A DNA stretch of 64,000 bases from an uncultured Microcaldota archaeon (lineage in GTDB: Archaea; Micrarchaeota; Micrarchaeia; Micrarchaeales; Micrarchaeaceae), in contig CAISDH010000033.1 in NCBI GenBank assembly GCA_903884115.1, forward strand, positions 62,001 through 126,000, in the 5' to 3' direction. Shown here one piece after another: positions 8,631 through 17,403 of this stretch; within the stretch, counting starts at the first letter, position 1; every line of letters begins with the position of its first letter. The translations under genes and the position numbers were made by a program. The notes under the pieces were generated by a model. It made no database searches and was not told where the DNA came from. It worked only from the letters and a program-made list of their open reading frames with translations.

Positions 8631-8644
8631 TCTATAGTGCTGAC

Positions 8645-9139
8645 ATGACCGATGACGCGAATTTAAAAATACTTAAAAGGCGTTACGCTAAGGGGGAAAT
8701 CACAAAAGCGGAATACGACCAGATGAAGGAAGACCTTAGCGGGGTAAAAATCATGCCGAAAATCTCATCCAAGGCATCCTCGCCAGCTCCAAATATAAAA
8801 TTCTCCGATCTTAACGCTGCGATGAGCGCAGACATCAACAAGATCGTAATAGCAATCGTAGTCGGCACAATAATAAGCGCCGCTTTAAGTTTTAAAATTA
8901 ACGCCCTAGGCCTATTATTTGGCGGAATTGCTACTGGCTTAATTTTGGGCAAGGGCGTTAAAATGGGTCTTGGTGTTGGTTTTGTGGTGGGTATCCTTGG
9001 CGGTATTGTCATCTTGTTAATCACAGGAAGCTCTCCATTGTACATTGTTGACAATTTTATCGGTGTAATCGTGCTTGCCCTTATTGGTGGTGTCGGGGGT
9101 ATTGTAGGTCAGTACTTCGCAAAGTTCATTAAACTGTAA
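8645..9139 (+). CDS. SHOCT-domain membrane protein (copy 1)
   Basis: Protein of 164 residues. The first ~32 form a SHOCT domain (NLKILKRRYAKGEITKAEYD, QMKEDL), a short helical module often at the ends of bacterial and archaeal membrane proteins and thought to aid oligomerisation. A linker follows, then about four glycine-rich membrane helices from residue ~60 (VIAIVVGTIISAALSF, LGLLFGGIATGLIL, GVGFVVGILGGIVILL, GVIVLALIGGVGGIVG). The SHOCT segment and promoter are nearly identical to the next gene, but the membrane domains are unrelated. Function unknown. Confidence 0.8.
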   Translation: MTDDANLKILKRRYAKGEITKAEYDQMKEDLSGVKIMPKISSKASSPAPNIKFSDLNAAMSADINKIVIAIVVGTIISAALSFKINALGLLFGGIATGLILGKGVKMGLGVGFVVGILGGIVILLITGSSPLYIVDNFIGVIVLALIGGVGGIVGQYFAKFIKL

Positions 9140-9167
9140 CCGAAAAAGCACGTGCTGCGGTTGATAT

Positions 9168-9192
9168 ACTTATTAATTTTCCTATTTTATAT
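9168..9192 (+). promoter_or_regulatory. Duplicated promoter block, copy 2 (second SHOCT gene)
   Basis: Same 25-nt block as at 8606-8630 with one C-to-T change. It is centred about 27 bp upstream of GTG 9207. Conservation of both promoter and SHOCT codons suggests a recent segmental copy and shared control. Confidence 0.55.
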
Positions 9193-9206
9193 CATACTGT
9201 GTTTAC

Positions 9207-9857
9207 GTGGCTGAAGACGCGAATTTAAAAATACTTAAAAGGCGTTACGCAAATGGCGAAATCACCAAGGCGGAATACGACCAGATGAAGGAAGACCTGA
9301 CAGGAGTCAAAAGTGAGACACCAATCGCAGCCAAGACCTCCATTGCGGGTAAGGCTTCCACTCAAACTCCAGGTGCGACGTCTCCTTTGGTGGGGGTGGC
9401 GGTTGTGCTTCTTGTGGTTGCATTTGTATGGTACTTCGTGAGTTCTATTCTTCCGCCTATAAGTTCCTTGCCAGGCGAGAGTACTTCTATCTACACTCCA
9501 GTCTACAGTACAACGATGGAACCTGTGTATACTACCACGTTTGATATAGATAACTGCTACAGCAGTCAGGTCATAAGATATGTGTTGACGGAACTTAGCA
9601 CCAACAGAACTTTTTCAGCAAATTATTCTGTGGCCCGCTCCCCTTTCATAAACCAGTGTCCCACGGGCAGCGTTACGATGTTGATGGGTGAGAACGGTGC
9701 GTATTCTTTTACCATCTATACGGCGGATGGCCACGAGGCGTGGTGGAACAAGATATACATTAATGCAGGATCAGCGGCAACTTTAATAGTCGCCTCCAAC
9801 GGTGGCGGTCTGAGCACAAGCAGCCTTGCCAATGTTCAAGCCGACGGCAGCAGCTAG
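9207..9857 (+). CDS. SHOCT-domain protein with one membrane helix and external domain (copy 2)
   Basis: Protein of 216 residues starting at GTG 9207. An N-terminal SHOCT module nearly identical to copy 1 is followed by a Ser/Thr/Ala linker, one transmembrane helix (VGVAVVLLVVAFVWYFVSSIL, residues ~63-83), and a ~130-residue Ser/Thr/Tyr-rich domain with Cys pairs and N-x-S/T sequons. The last domain probably lies outside the cell. Its fold is not recognised. The contrast with copy 1 shows the SHOCT region acting as a portable N-terminal tag with its promoter. Confidence 0.78.
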   Translation: MAEDANLKILKRRYANGEITKAEYDQMKEDLTGVKSETPIAAKTSIAGKASTQTPGATSPLVGVAVVLLVVAFVWYFVSSILPPISSLPGESTSIYTPVYSTTMEPVYTTTFDIDNCYSSQVIRYVLTELSTNRTFSANYSVARSPFINQCPTGSVTMLMGENGAYSFTIYTADGHEAWWNKIYINAGSAATLIVASNGGGLSTSSLANVQADGSS

Positions 9858-9950
9858 AACTAGGATCAAACCGCAAGCAACGTTCCAGCGGACTGGCTCT
9901 CTTTATGATTTGCCTTTTGAAAACCGCCCAAATCAGCCCTACGTTTCTTT

Positions 9951-10412
9951 TTAGGCGCCACTCAACGTGTCTTCCAAAATTTTGCTGGTTTCGTTCAGGC
10001 TGCTTGCGAATTGAGTTAACCTTTGACGCTCTGTAATGTTCTGAGCATACCACTTTGCTAAGAATGCCGTATCATCCAGCCCTTTCTTAAGTTCGGGATA
10101 TTTTCGCCCGTTCACTACTTCCGCGGCCTCGTTTATGCGTTTGGAGAATTCTTTGGCTGCGCCCTCATCACTAGATACCTTATTTACCGCTCCATCGAAG
10201 GAGACTATGCTCTTTAATTGTTTCATGCAGCCGAGATCCATGGAGAATATCTTCTGCATTGGTTTATCCATCTTGTCAACTTTGTTCAGACTGCTGGCCA
10301 AACTTTCAACAAAGCTGTTAGCTGCCTTATCCAAGGCTTTCGCAGCCTGACTCACGTCCGTACTTCTTCCCTGAGCTGACACAGCACCTACGTTTAATTC
10401 AATGCTTGACAT
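9951..10412 (-). CDS. Unknown helical protein downstream of ftsZ
   Basis: Not recognised. It has 153 residues, is predicted to be nearly all alpha-helical, and lacks a signal or membrane segment (ALDKAANSFVESLASSLNKV, AAKEFSKRINEAAEVV, ASSLNETSKILEDTL). It starts 20 bp after the ftsZ stop on the same strand, so the two are probably co-transcribed. A role linked to cell division is an inference from position only. Confidence 0.7.
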   Translation of the reverse strand: MSSIELNVGAVSAQGRSTDVSQAAKALDKAANSFVESLASSLNKVDKMDKPMQKIFSMDLGCMKQLKSIVSFDGAVNKVSSDEGAAKEFSKRINEAAEVVNGRKYPELKKGLDDTAFLAKWYAQNITERQRLTQFASSLNETSKILEDTLSGA

Positions 10413-10432
10413 GATATCCTCTCAATTGCGAT

Positions 10433-11518
10433 CTACTTTTCTATCTGCTCTCTCTGAAAGACCTCATCAAGGTCGATCTCCTCCATGCTCTTGATGCTCT
10501 TTGCTATCTCATGCTCTGTGTATTCTGGGAAATCGACTCCGCTGACCACTATCATGACGCGCAGCGCGTCCTTCTTGATCTCAGGGTCTATCCTTGCGCC
10601 CCACTTAACCAATGCGTCGCTGTTCACCCTTGCCGCGATGTCCTGGAACACTGCCTCTGCCTCTCTTAATGTGAGGCTCTCCCCGCCGACTATGTTAACC
10701 AAGGCCTTCTTTGCATTGGTGAGGTCTGCGTCGAGCATCGGGCTCTTTATCGCATTCTCCAGTGCCACAACTGCCCTGCTTGTGCCGTCGCCTCCAGCGA
10801 TGCCCTCTCCTGTGCCTATCACAGCGTAGCCGCCATCCTTGAGCACGGTCCTAAGATCTGCGAAGTCTATGTTCACCATTCCAGACTTCGTGACCATCTC
10901 AACGATGCCTTTCGTAGCGTTCGCAAGCACTTCATCAGAAACTCTGAATGCCATGTTCAACGGAAGGTCCGGCGCCACTGCTAGCAGCTTGTCGTTGTGT
11001 ATTATTATTGCCGTGTCGACTACCTTCTTCAGCTTTGCAAGACCCTCCAATGCGTTATGCATCCTCATCTTGCCCTCGCTTGAGAACGGCAGTGTAACTA
11101 TTGCTATCGTAAGTGCGCCTGCCTCCTTCGCCTCGTGCGCAATCGTGGCAACGGATCCTGTGCCAGTTCCGCCTCCAAGTCCGCAGGTTATGAATGCAAG
11201 CTGAGCATCGCCAAGCATGTGCCGTATCTCCTCCTTGCTTTCCACTGCTGCTTCTTCACCCACCTTTATATCGCTGCCAGCGCCCAATCCACGCGTCAGT
11301 TTCTTGCCGATGAGCAGTTTGCGTTCGGCTTTTATCTTTACAAGATGCGCAGCGTCAGTATTCATCGCGACAAGAGTCGCGCCCTGCACGCCGATGCTGC
11401 TGAGCCTTGCTATCGTGTTGCTTCCGCTGCCTCCGGTGCCTATCACGTAAATCTTGGGTTTTGCGCTCTCAATAAAGCGCAATATCTCCTCATCATCAGG
11501 ACTAAGCATCTCTGCCAT
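10433..11518 (-). CDS. ftsZ: Cell division GTPase FtsZ
   Basis: Tubulin-like GTPase of 361 residues that polymerises into the division ring. The GTP-binding motifs are intact: GTGGSGSNTIARL at residue ~27, GLGAGSDIKVG, and the tubulin signature GGGTGTGS at ~115. The T7 synergy-loop region (NIDFADLRTVL) that completes the active site of the neighbouring subunit is also present. After the core there is a short acidic tail ending in DEVFQREQIEK. Length is normal for archaeal FtsZ. A 153-residue unknown gene follows 20 bp downstream. Confidence 0.96.
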   Translation of the reverse strand: MAEMLSPDDEEILRFIESAKPKIYVIGTGGSGSNTIARLSSIGVQGATLVAMNTDAAHLVKIKAERKLLIGKKLTRGLGAGSDIKVGEEAAVESKEEIRHMLGDAQLAFITCGLGGGTGTGSVATIAHEAKEAGALTIAIVTLPFSSEGKMRMHNALEGLAKLKKVVDTAIIIHNDKLLAVAPDLPLNMAFRVSDEVLANATKGIVEMVTKSGMVNIDFADLRTVLKDGGYAVIGTGEGIAGGDGTSRAVVALENAIKSPMLDADLTNAKKALVNIVGGESLTLREAEAVFQDIAARVNSDALVKWGARIDPEIKKDALRVMIVVSGVDFPEYTEHEIAKSIKSMEEIDLDEVFQREQIEK

Positions 11519-11590
11519 GAAATTACCGGTCGCGCTTTAGCTAGGAAGCGAAAAGATAAAATACTATTGACTTGTTGCGGTGAAGGGTCC

Positions 11591-12547
11591 CTATCTGGCG
11601 TTACGCAGGATGTGCTCGTCAACAAGCTCCTTTGCTGCCGCTTCATACTCCACTTTTGGTTCGAATCCAAGCTCGCGCCTCGCCTTTGATATGTCGAACA
11701 CCCTGTCGCTTGTGATCTTGCTTATGTGATCGGATATTACCTTCGGTCTAGACCCCTTGAACTTTGACGTGAGCATTTCGTAATGCGCCATTATGTCCGC
11801 TACATATTTCGGCACATGCCTGTGCGGTGTCTGAACTCCAAGATATTTCGTTAGAAGGTTGAATAGCTCTTTCTGGGGCTTCACTTCCTTTCCAGCAACC
11901 AGATACACCTCTCCAGGTGTTCCCCTGTCCTTTGCAAGCAGCAAAGCGTCTATCAGGTCGTTTATGTGTATCCAGTGTATCCTGTTGTTGCCGCTGCCTA
12001 TGATGGGCATCTTGCCCTTCTCCAGCTGCATCAATACATATTCGTAACCGTCCTTGAATCCCTTGCCAAAGATGTCAGACGAGCGCAAGACAATGCCCTT
12101 CCTATCTAGGACAAGCCGCTCCGCAATCGACTTTGTCTTGCCGTAGAACCCTGATGGTGCGTACGGTGTCAGCTCTGTTATCAGGGAATTGGCATGGTAG
12201 CCGTACACTGCAGTGGATGACAGATAGATGAATTTGCTGGCGTGCGATGCCTCCACCAAGTTCTTGGTGCCTGTGACATTCACATCGAACATGAGGCTCC
12301 TTGGTGCAGTGTAGTCCAGTACTGCGGCGAGGTGGTATACTGCATCCACGTCTTTCATTGCTTTGGCTACGGCCTCCTTGTTGAGAATGCTTCCCCTGAC
12401 TATCTCCGCACCTTTTGGGGCGACATCGAAATCCATTATAAATACTCTTACGCGCTCTCCCCTTTCGACAAGTGCGTCGACAAGGCGCTTTCCAACCCTT
12501 CCGCTGGCGCCTGTCACCAGGACCGTCCGGCCGTTTGATTCTGCCAT
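11591..12547 (-). CDS. NAD(P)-dependent epimerase/dehydratase (extended SDR)
   Basis: Protein of 318 residues with an N-terminal Rossmann motif (VLVTGASGRVGKRLVDAL), an acidic residue after strand 2, the structural LSSTAVYG segment and catalytic YGKTK. It belongs to the GalE-like extended SDR group acting on nucleotide sugars or related substrates. The exact substrate cannot be read from sequence. ATG 12547 (MAESNGR) is taken as the start; an in-frame ATG six bases upstream is also possible. It lies downstream of the bud32 gene on the same strand, separated by ~95 bp. Confidence 0.85.
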   Translation of the reverse strand: MAESNGRTVLVTGASGRVGKRLVDALVERGERVRVFIMDFDVAPKGAEIVRGSILNKEAVAKAMKDVDAVYHLAAVLDYTAPRSLMFDVNVTGTKNLVEASHASKFIYLSSTAVYGYHANSLITELTPYAPSGFYGKTKSIAERLVLDRKGIVLRSSDIFGKGFKDGYEYVLMQLEKGKMPIIGSGNNRIHWIHINDLIDALLLAKDRGTPGEVYLVAGKEVKPQKELFNLLTKYLGVQTPHRHVPKYVADIMAHYEMLTSKFKGSRPKVISDHISKITSDRVFDISKARRELGFEPKVEYEAAAKELVDEHILRNAR

Positions 12548-12642
12548 AAACATGCAATATTAGTTTCGGATTTACTCCTATTTATATGCTCTTTTTGTGC
12601 CAATTTGTTTGCAGGTCTTTGTATGGTTGTCAAACGGAAGAT

Positions 12643-13266
12643 CTACGTGGTGGCCAGGGTTCTTGTCTGGTACCTGCCGCGCCGTTCTATTGCATTCAGC
12701 CTGCCTTCTGTCCTGTTGCTTGCGTTGTATGCTTTTCTGTACCCTGCCATGAAGCTGGAAAATTCTGCGCTGGAGAGCGATCTTTTCATCAGCAGAAGGT
12801 CAAGTGCCATTTCCTCCACTGAGCTCATAGTGGAGGAAAGCCCGAAATCTATCACATACGCAATGCTGTCGCATACCATTATGTTCGCAGGTGTGTAATC
12901 GCCGTGGGCTATTCCTGCCGAATGCATGCGCCCTGCATACGCTCCGATATCAAACAGGATCGTTTCAAGCCTTCCTGCGCTAATGCCACGTTCCAGCATC
13001 TTGTTGAGGTTTGTTCCGCGCAATCGGCCCATGTATATGTCGAAATCGTCAACAAGCAGCAACACTGGAGTCTTCACCCCTGCAAGCGATGCAAGCGCTA
13101 GTGCCCTTGCCTCTGTCTTGGTTCTCTGCCTCCTTAGCGCATCGTCTAGCTGCCTCACTCTGTAGCTCTTTGGCAAGCGCCTCTTGACAACTGCATCTTC
13201 TCCAAGGAGTGCGGTTGCGTATATCTTTGCCTCTGCGCCCTCTGATATAAGCTCCATCATTTCCAC
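12643..13266 (-). CDS. bud32: KEOPS complex kinase/ATPase Bud32
   Basis: Small atypical protein kinase (207 residues) of the KEOPS complex. It supports Kae1 in making N6-threonylcarbamoyl-adenosine (t6A) at tRNA position 37. The N-lobe has AEAKIY and the Lys in AVVKRRL. The catalytic loop is HGDYTPANIM and the DFG equivalent is DFGLSS. The small size with no activation segment fits Bud32. It overlaps the end of kae1 by 10 bp, an arrangement that gave Kae1-Bud32 fusions in other archaea. Confidence 0.92.
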   Translation of the reverse strand: MEMMELISEGAEAKIYATALLGEDAVVKRRLPKSYRVRQLDDALRRQRTKTEARALALASLAGVKTPVLLLVDDFDIYMGRLRGTNLNKMLERGISAGRLETILFDIGAYAGRMHSAGIAHGDYTPANIMVCDSIAYVIDFGLSSTMSSVEEMALDLLLMKRSLSSAEFSSFMAGYRKAYNASNRTEGRLNAIERRGRYQTRTLATT

Positions 13267-14237
13267 TCCAGTACAACCTTGTCTACCCTGTATTTCTGGT
13301 TCACGCTGCAGTCCTCGAGCCTGTGCTTGGCTCCTGAGAGCAGCAGCCTCTCTGCTACAAGTGCGATCATTGCGCCGTTGTCTGCGTTGAATTCATTCGG
13401 CGCCACTCCAAATCTTACTTTGTGTGATGCGGCCACCATCGACAGCATCTCCTGCAGCCTTGCGCTCTGAGCCACGCCGCCGCAGACTATAAGCGTATGC
13501 TTGCCCGTTAGCAGAAGTGCCCTCTCTGTAGCTTCGCACAGCATAGAGAACGCAGTCTCCTGCAAGGAGTATGCCACATCCTTCAGCGCATGGTTATTGA
13601 GCATCTTTACTGCATTGGTCATAAGGCCTGCAAACGCGAAGTCCATGCCCTTGACGGTGTAAGGCATGCTGATGTAATTTCCGCCCTGAGCCGCGCTCGC
13701 TACTTCCGAGCCCCACGCACGCTTGAACCCCGCGTCTCTTGCGAAGTTGTCGAGCATGTTACCCACGCCTATGTCAAAAGTCTCTCCATACACGTGGTAG
13801 TGCTTGCGTGGCTCGTCCACGATTGCAAGAATCTGGGAGTTGCCTCCGCTGACATACAGCACCAGAGGGTCGCGAGCCTTGCACATATGACTCGTTATCT
13901 CTATGTGCGCAACCGCATGGTTCACGTGGAATATCGGAATTCCATAGCGCTGCGCAAGGCTCCTTGCCGCGAGCATGCCCACCTCAAGGCAGGGCCCCAA
14001 CCCTGGGCCCTTTGTATATCCAACCGCCTCTATGTCGCGAATTCCTATTCCTGCATTCTTCAGCGCTCTTCCCAACGTGGCGTGGAGGTTCTTAGTGTGC
14101 AGCGCGGCTGCGCGCATAGGCAGAATGCCCGCATTGCCTATCTTGTACATGCGCTTCTCGTTTGCAAGGATTAGTCCGTTATCAACTATGCCGATTCCAA
14201 GCGTGTGTGCGCTGCTCTCTATCCCAAGGACGGGCAT
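13257..14237 (-). CDS. kae1: KEOPS catalytic subunit Kae1 (TsaD family)
   Basis: Protein of 326 residues in the ASKHA superfamily that transfers the threonylcarbamoyl group to A37 of ANN-decoding tRNAs. The start MPVLGIESSAHTLGIGIVD is typical. The metal-binding HVNHAVAHIEI is at ~110 and the later metal Asp lies in NADNGAM. The nucleotide loop is CGGVAQSARL. It overlaps bud32 and follows the aIF1 gene by 8 bp, forming a translation-related operon with uL29 and aIF1. Cgi121 is encoded separately at 56.8 kb. Confidence 0.95.
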   Translation of the reverse strand: MPVLGIESSAHTLGIGIVDNGLILANEKRMYKIGNAGILPMRAAALHTKNLHATLGRALKNAGIGIRDIEAVGYTKGPGLGPCLEVGMLAARSLAQRYGIPIFHVNHAVAHIEITSHMCKARDPLVLYVSGGNSQILAIVDEPRKHYHVYGETFDIGVGNMLDNFARDAGFKRAWGSEVASAAQGGNYISMPYTVKGMDFAFAGLMTNAVKMLNNHALKDVAYSLQETAFSMLCEATERALLLTGKHTLIVCGGVAQSARLQEMLSMVAASHKVRFGVAPNEFNADNGAMIALVAERLLLSGAKHRLEDCSVNQKYRVDKVVLEWK

Positions 14238-14245
14238 TTAACCGC

Positions 14246-14551
14246 CTATGAGGCATCTATGCTTGACTCCTTGTAGCCTATGCTTATCAGCGCTTTCTTG
14301 GTCGCAAGCTTGTGTTCGCCCTGCAGCTCTATTATGTTGTGCTTCGACGTGCCGCCGCATGCGAGGATGCGCTTCAGGTTCTTGGCTGTCTTTTCCAGTT
14401 CATCCTGGCTTATCCCTTCGACCACTGTTACGTACTTGTCGAATTTCGCCTTCTTAGTATAGACTCTAATCTTGGTTTCTGTTTCTCTTTCCAGGACGTT
14501 GCAAACGCAAATCTCTAGCGGAAGACCACACTTGGGGCAGATGTCCGGCAT
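14246..14551 (-). CDS. Translation initiation factor aIF1 (SUI1 family)
   Basis: Protein of 101 residues. aIF1 binds the small ribosomal subunit near the P site and guards start-codon choice. The N-terminus has a zinc-ribbon-like pair, CPKCGLPLEICVC. The SUI1 fold follows, with TVVEGI, LACGGTSKHN (the conserved basic loop) and a C-terminal IELQGEH segment. The start codon directly follows the uL29 stop. Confidence 0.93.
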   Translation of the reverse strand: MPDICPKCGLPLEICVCNVLERETETKIRVYTKKAKFDKYVTVVEGISQDELEKTAKNLKRILACGGTSKHNIIELQGEHKLATKKALISIGYKESSIDAS

Positions 14552-14749
14552 TTAATTCTTGGCACCTCTCTCCTTGAGCATTGTATTTATCCTTGCGATG
14601 GTCCTTCTGATTTCCCTTACCTTTACGATCTTGCTCTGAACTCCTGTTGACGCTGTCTTGTTCCTCTCTATGTTAAGCTCAAGCACAAGCTGATCGCGTG
14701 TGCTCGCAAGTGCGTCGTTCTGCATTCCCCGTATGTCCTTTATCTTCAT
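14552..14749 (-). CDS. rpl29: Ribosomal protein uL29
   Basis: Protein of 65 residues of the large subunit, bound to 23S rRNA near the exit tunnel. The two long helices show the family pattern: MKIKDIRGMQNDAL, then LVLELNIERNK, then the VREIRRTIARINTML signature. It heads the uL29-aIF1-kae1-bud32 operon. A TATA-like GTTTAAAG (14779-14786, minus strand) would place transcription start only ~8 nt upstream of the ATG. Confidence 0.93.
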   Translation of the reverse strand: MKIKDIRGMQNDALASTRDQLVLELNIERNKTASTGVQSKIVKVREIRRTIARINTMLKERGAKN

Positions 14750-14778
14750 AAACTACCATATGTATTTGGAACTTCAAG

Positions 14779-14786
14779 GTTTAAAG
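14779..14786 (-). promoter_or_regulatory. TATA-like box of the uL29-aIF1-kae1-bud32 operon
   Basis: The minus strand reads CTTTAAAC about 34 bp before ATG 14749. It sits between the structured intergenic element and uL29. Confidence 0.4.
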
Positions 14787-14823
14787 ACTTTGGTTTTTCG
14801 GAAGTCTTTAATCTATTCCTGAT

Positions 14824-14920
14824 TCGTGCCAATCCCTGCTGTCGCATTGGTCCGACAGGCCAGGTTATCCGCCAGAAGAACGCCTGCGCCGCAGGCTTTA
14901 TGCGCCTGCGTTAGGCCATG
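14824..14920. other. GC-rich structured intergenic element
   Basis: The region contains three perfect short hairpins: CTGTCG/CGACAG, GCCTGC/GCAGGC around a 7-nt TTTATGC-type loop, and CCTGC/GCAGG, plus flanking GGCC repeats. It sits between the uL29 promoter and the stop of the 110-residue gene, overlapping the latter. It could be a small structured RNA or a transcription barrier. No known RNA family is recognised. Confidence 0.4.
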
Positions 14921-15243
14921 CTTCTTTCTTTTGCAGGTGTGATCTTCACTTTGTCTTTTTCTATTATGCTACCCAATTCATATTTTGTTCTGGATTCGAA
15001 CCATCCTGTCGGGACTGCTATGGACACTAGCTCGCTATAGATGTCTTCCAGGCGCCACAAAGCTTCACCTGATAGACTTCCTTTTTTAACAATCCCTAGT
15101 ATCTCCTGTACGTCTTTTGCATCACGTCTTGACAGCTCCTGTACGATGTACCGGTGGGCATTGCCTGTATTTTCAGATACAGCTCTAATAAAAAAGACAG
15201 TGCTTTCTTTTTCTGCAGTCCTGATAAGATTGGCTATCTCCAT
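14911..15243 (-). CDS. Unknown 110-residue protein
   Basis: Not recognised. It is a soluble, mixed-charge protein with a helical first half (VQELSRRDAKDVQEILGIVK) and a more extended second half (AVPTGWFESRTKYELGSIIE). A TATA-like TTTTAAATAAT centred near 15269 lies 26 bp before the ATG, so the mRNA is probably leaderless; this supports a real gene and this start. It diverges from lonB. Confidence 0.7.
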   Translation of the reverse strand: MEIANLIRTAEKESTVFFIRAVSENTGNAHRYIVQELSRRDAKDVQEILGIVKKGSLSGEALWRLEDIYSELVSIAVPTGWFESRTKYELGSIIEKDKVKITPAKERSMA

Positions 15244-15262
15244 AGTATATTTCAGACCTTGT

Positions 15263-15273
15263 ATTATTTAAAA
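15263..15273 (-). promoter_or_regulatory. TATA-like box of the 110-residue gene
   Basis: The minus strand reads TTTTAAATAAT, centred 26 bp before ATG 15243, a leaderless arrangement. Confidence 0.5.
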
Positions 15274-15444
15274 GTTACTGCCCTTTACCTTGGATTTTTT
15301 GCCATGCTCTGGGTGTTGAAACTCCATAAACCGTCTGGAAACAAATTCTTTGAGCGTCTCTCGGATAGGCATCAGAAGAATAACCTCTTAATGTAACAAT
15401 CTCTGCGGCTGCCCTTCCATAGGTTTTTATATCCTAAGTGGAGA

Positions 15445-17403
15445 ATGTCTCTGAAGAGAATGCCCATCAAGTTCAAGACGACAGCAGACATAAAAATACC
15501 GACAAGCCTGATTGACCAGGTCATCGGGCAGAAGAACGCGACAGAGATAATCAAGAAGGCAGCGAAGCAAAGGCGCAACGTGCTTCTTGTTGGCTCGCCA
15601 GGCACTGGAAAGACTATGCTAGCCCAGGCCATGGCGGAGATGCTGCCGCCCACCGAACTTGAAGATGTGCTAACGTACAAGAACCAGAATGACGAGAATC
15701 AGCCCATTGTTAAGACTGTGAAGACATATCCCAATCCCATACGCGGTGATAAACTCGGCGACGGGCAGGGCAGGATGATGCTGCAAAAGGAGCGCATGAG
15801 GAACCGTGCCATGCTGGGCAAGAACAACTCCATTGTGGCTCCGATCGTGATGGTGCTCATCATTTTGCTTTTTGCCATTTCTCTTACAGGTATCATAAAG
15901 GACTATGAGCTCGTGGTGCTTGCGGCACTCATGCTCGGAATCATGATATTCGGATCAGTGCTCATGTTCATGAGCAGCATGGTAAGGCGGGTCGGCCTCC
16001 CTGGCATGTTCGATTCGAACGAGCCCAAGCTGATAGTGGACAACACAGGAGTGGCACACGCCCCGTTCATCGACGCAACAGGGAGCAAGGCAGGGGCGTT
16101 GTTCGGCGATATCAGGCACGATCCATTGCAGAGCGGAGGAATGGGCACTCCGGCGCACCTGCGCGTCGAGAGCGGCGCAATACAGAAGGCCAACAAGGGA
16201 GTCCTGTTCATCGACGAGGTTTCCAGTCTGGATCCCAAGTCTCAGCAGGAGCTTCTCACCGCAATGCAGGAGAAGAAATATTCAATAACGGGTCAGAGTG
16301 AGATGAGCTCGGGCGCGCTGGTCAGGACTGAGCCCGTGCCGTGCGACTTCATACTTGTCGCTGCAGGAAATCTTCAGGACATACAGAACATGAGGCCGGC
16401 GCTGCGATCGAGGATACGCGGCTACGGCTACGAAGTCTACATGGAATCTACTATGGACGACAACGCAACAAACAGGGATTTCCTAACAAGGTTCATCGCC
16501 CAAGAGGTTTACAAGGATGGCAAGATACCTCACTTCGACAAAGGAGCTGTCGACGAGATCATAGAGGAGGCAAGGAGGCGCGCAGGCAGGAAAAGAAAGC
16601 TCACGCTCATACTCAGGGATCTTGGCGGCCTGGTCAGGGCATCGGGAGACCTTGCGATAGAGCACGGCAAGAAGGTCGTGACAAAAGAGGAAGTTGTCGG
16701 CGCCAAGGCGCTTGCAAAACCCATAGAGTCGCAGGCAGTATCCCAGTACATAGACTACAGCAAGGACTACCGGGTGTTCGAGACCAGGGGGTTCAGCGTG
16801 GGCAAGGTGAACGGTCTTGCAGTGATGGGCTCATCAGACCTGCTCTCATCTGGAATAATCATGCCGATAGTTGCGGAGGTCACGCCCGCAGGCTCCAGGG
16901 CTGAAGGCAAGTTTATCGCCACGGGCAGGCTCGGCAAGATAGCGAACGAGGCAGTGAAGAACGTCAGCGCTATAATCAAGAAGCACATGGGCCGGGATGT
17001 TTCGAATTATGACCTGCACGTGCAGTTCCTGCAGACCTACGAGGGCGTGGAGGGCGACAGCGCAAGCATGGCAGTTGCGATAAGCATCATCTCTGCGATG
17101 GAGGGGGTGCCGGTAGACCAATCCCTTGCGATGACCGGCTCTCTCTCGGTGAGGGGCGAGGTGCTGCCTGTAGGAGGCGTCACGCAGAAGGTCGAGGCGG
17201 CAATAAATGCCGGGCTCAGAGAGGTCATACTTCCAAAAAGCAACCTTGACGACGTTTATCTGAACAAGGATATGCTCAAGAAGATAAAGCTAATTCCTGC
17301 AAGCACGCTAGCGCAGGTGCTCGAGTACTCCCTAAAGCCGAGCAAGCGCAAGCGCGAACTGATCAGCGAGCTCAGGAAGCACCAGGGGTATAAAGGTGTC
17401 TGA
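15445..17403 (+). CDS. lonB: Archaeal membrane-bound Lon protease (LonB)
   Basis: ATP-dependent protease of 652 residues that removes damaged membrane and soluble proteins. Walker A (GSPGTGKT, residues 50-57) is split from Walker B (VLFIDEV) by the archaeal insertion carrying two membrane helices (~130-150 and ~156-176). The C-terminal protease domain has the catalytic dyad Ser539 in GDSASMA and Lys582 in GGVTQKVEA, 43 apart as in Lon. A second ATG at 15460 fits the TATA-like TTTTTATATCC slightly better. The stop overlaps the start of top6A by 8 bp. Confidence 0.96.
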   Translation: MSLKRMPIKFKTTADIKIPTSLIDQVIGQKNATEIIKKAAKQRRNVLLVGSPGTGKTMLAQAMAEMLPPTELEDVLTYKNQNDENQPIVKTVKTYPNPIRGDKLGDGQGRMMLQKERMRNRAMLGKNNSIVAPIVMVLIILLFAISLTGIIKDYELVVLAALMLGIMIFGSVLMFMSSMVRRVGLPGMFDSNEPKLIVDNTGVAHAPFIDATGSKAGALFGDIRHDPLQSGGMGTPAHLRVESGAIQKANKGVLFIDEVSSLDPKSQQELLTAMQEKKYSITGQSEMSSGALVRTEPVPCDFILVAAGNLQDIQNMRPALRSRIRGYGYEVYMESTMDDNATNRDFLTRFIAQEVYKDGKIPHFDKGAVDEIIEEARRRAGRKRKLTLILRDLGGLVRASGDLAIEHGKKVVTKEEVVGAKALAKPIESQAVSQYIDYSKDYRVFETRGFSVGKVNGLAVMGSSDLLSSGIIMPIVAEVTPAGSRAEGKFIATGRLGKIANEAVKNVSAIIKKHMGRDVSNYDLHVQFLQTYEGVEGDSASMAVAISIISAMEGVPVDQSLAMTGSLSVRGEVLPVGGVTQKVEAAINAGLREVILPKSNLDDVYLNKDMLKKIKLIPASTLAQVLEYSLKPSKRKRELISELRKHQGYKGV

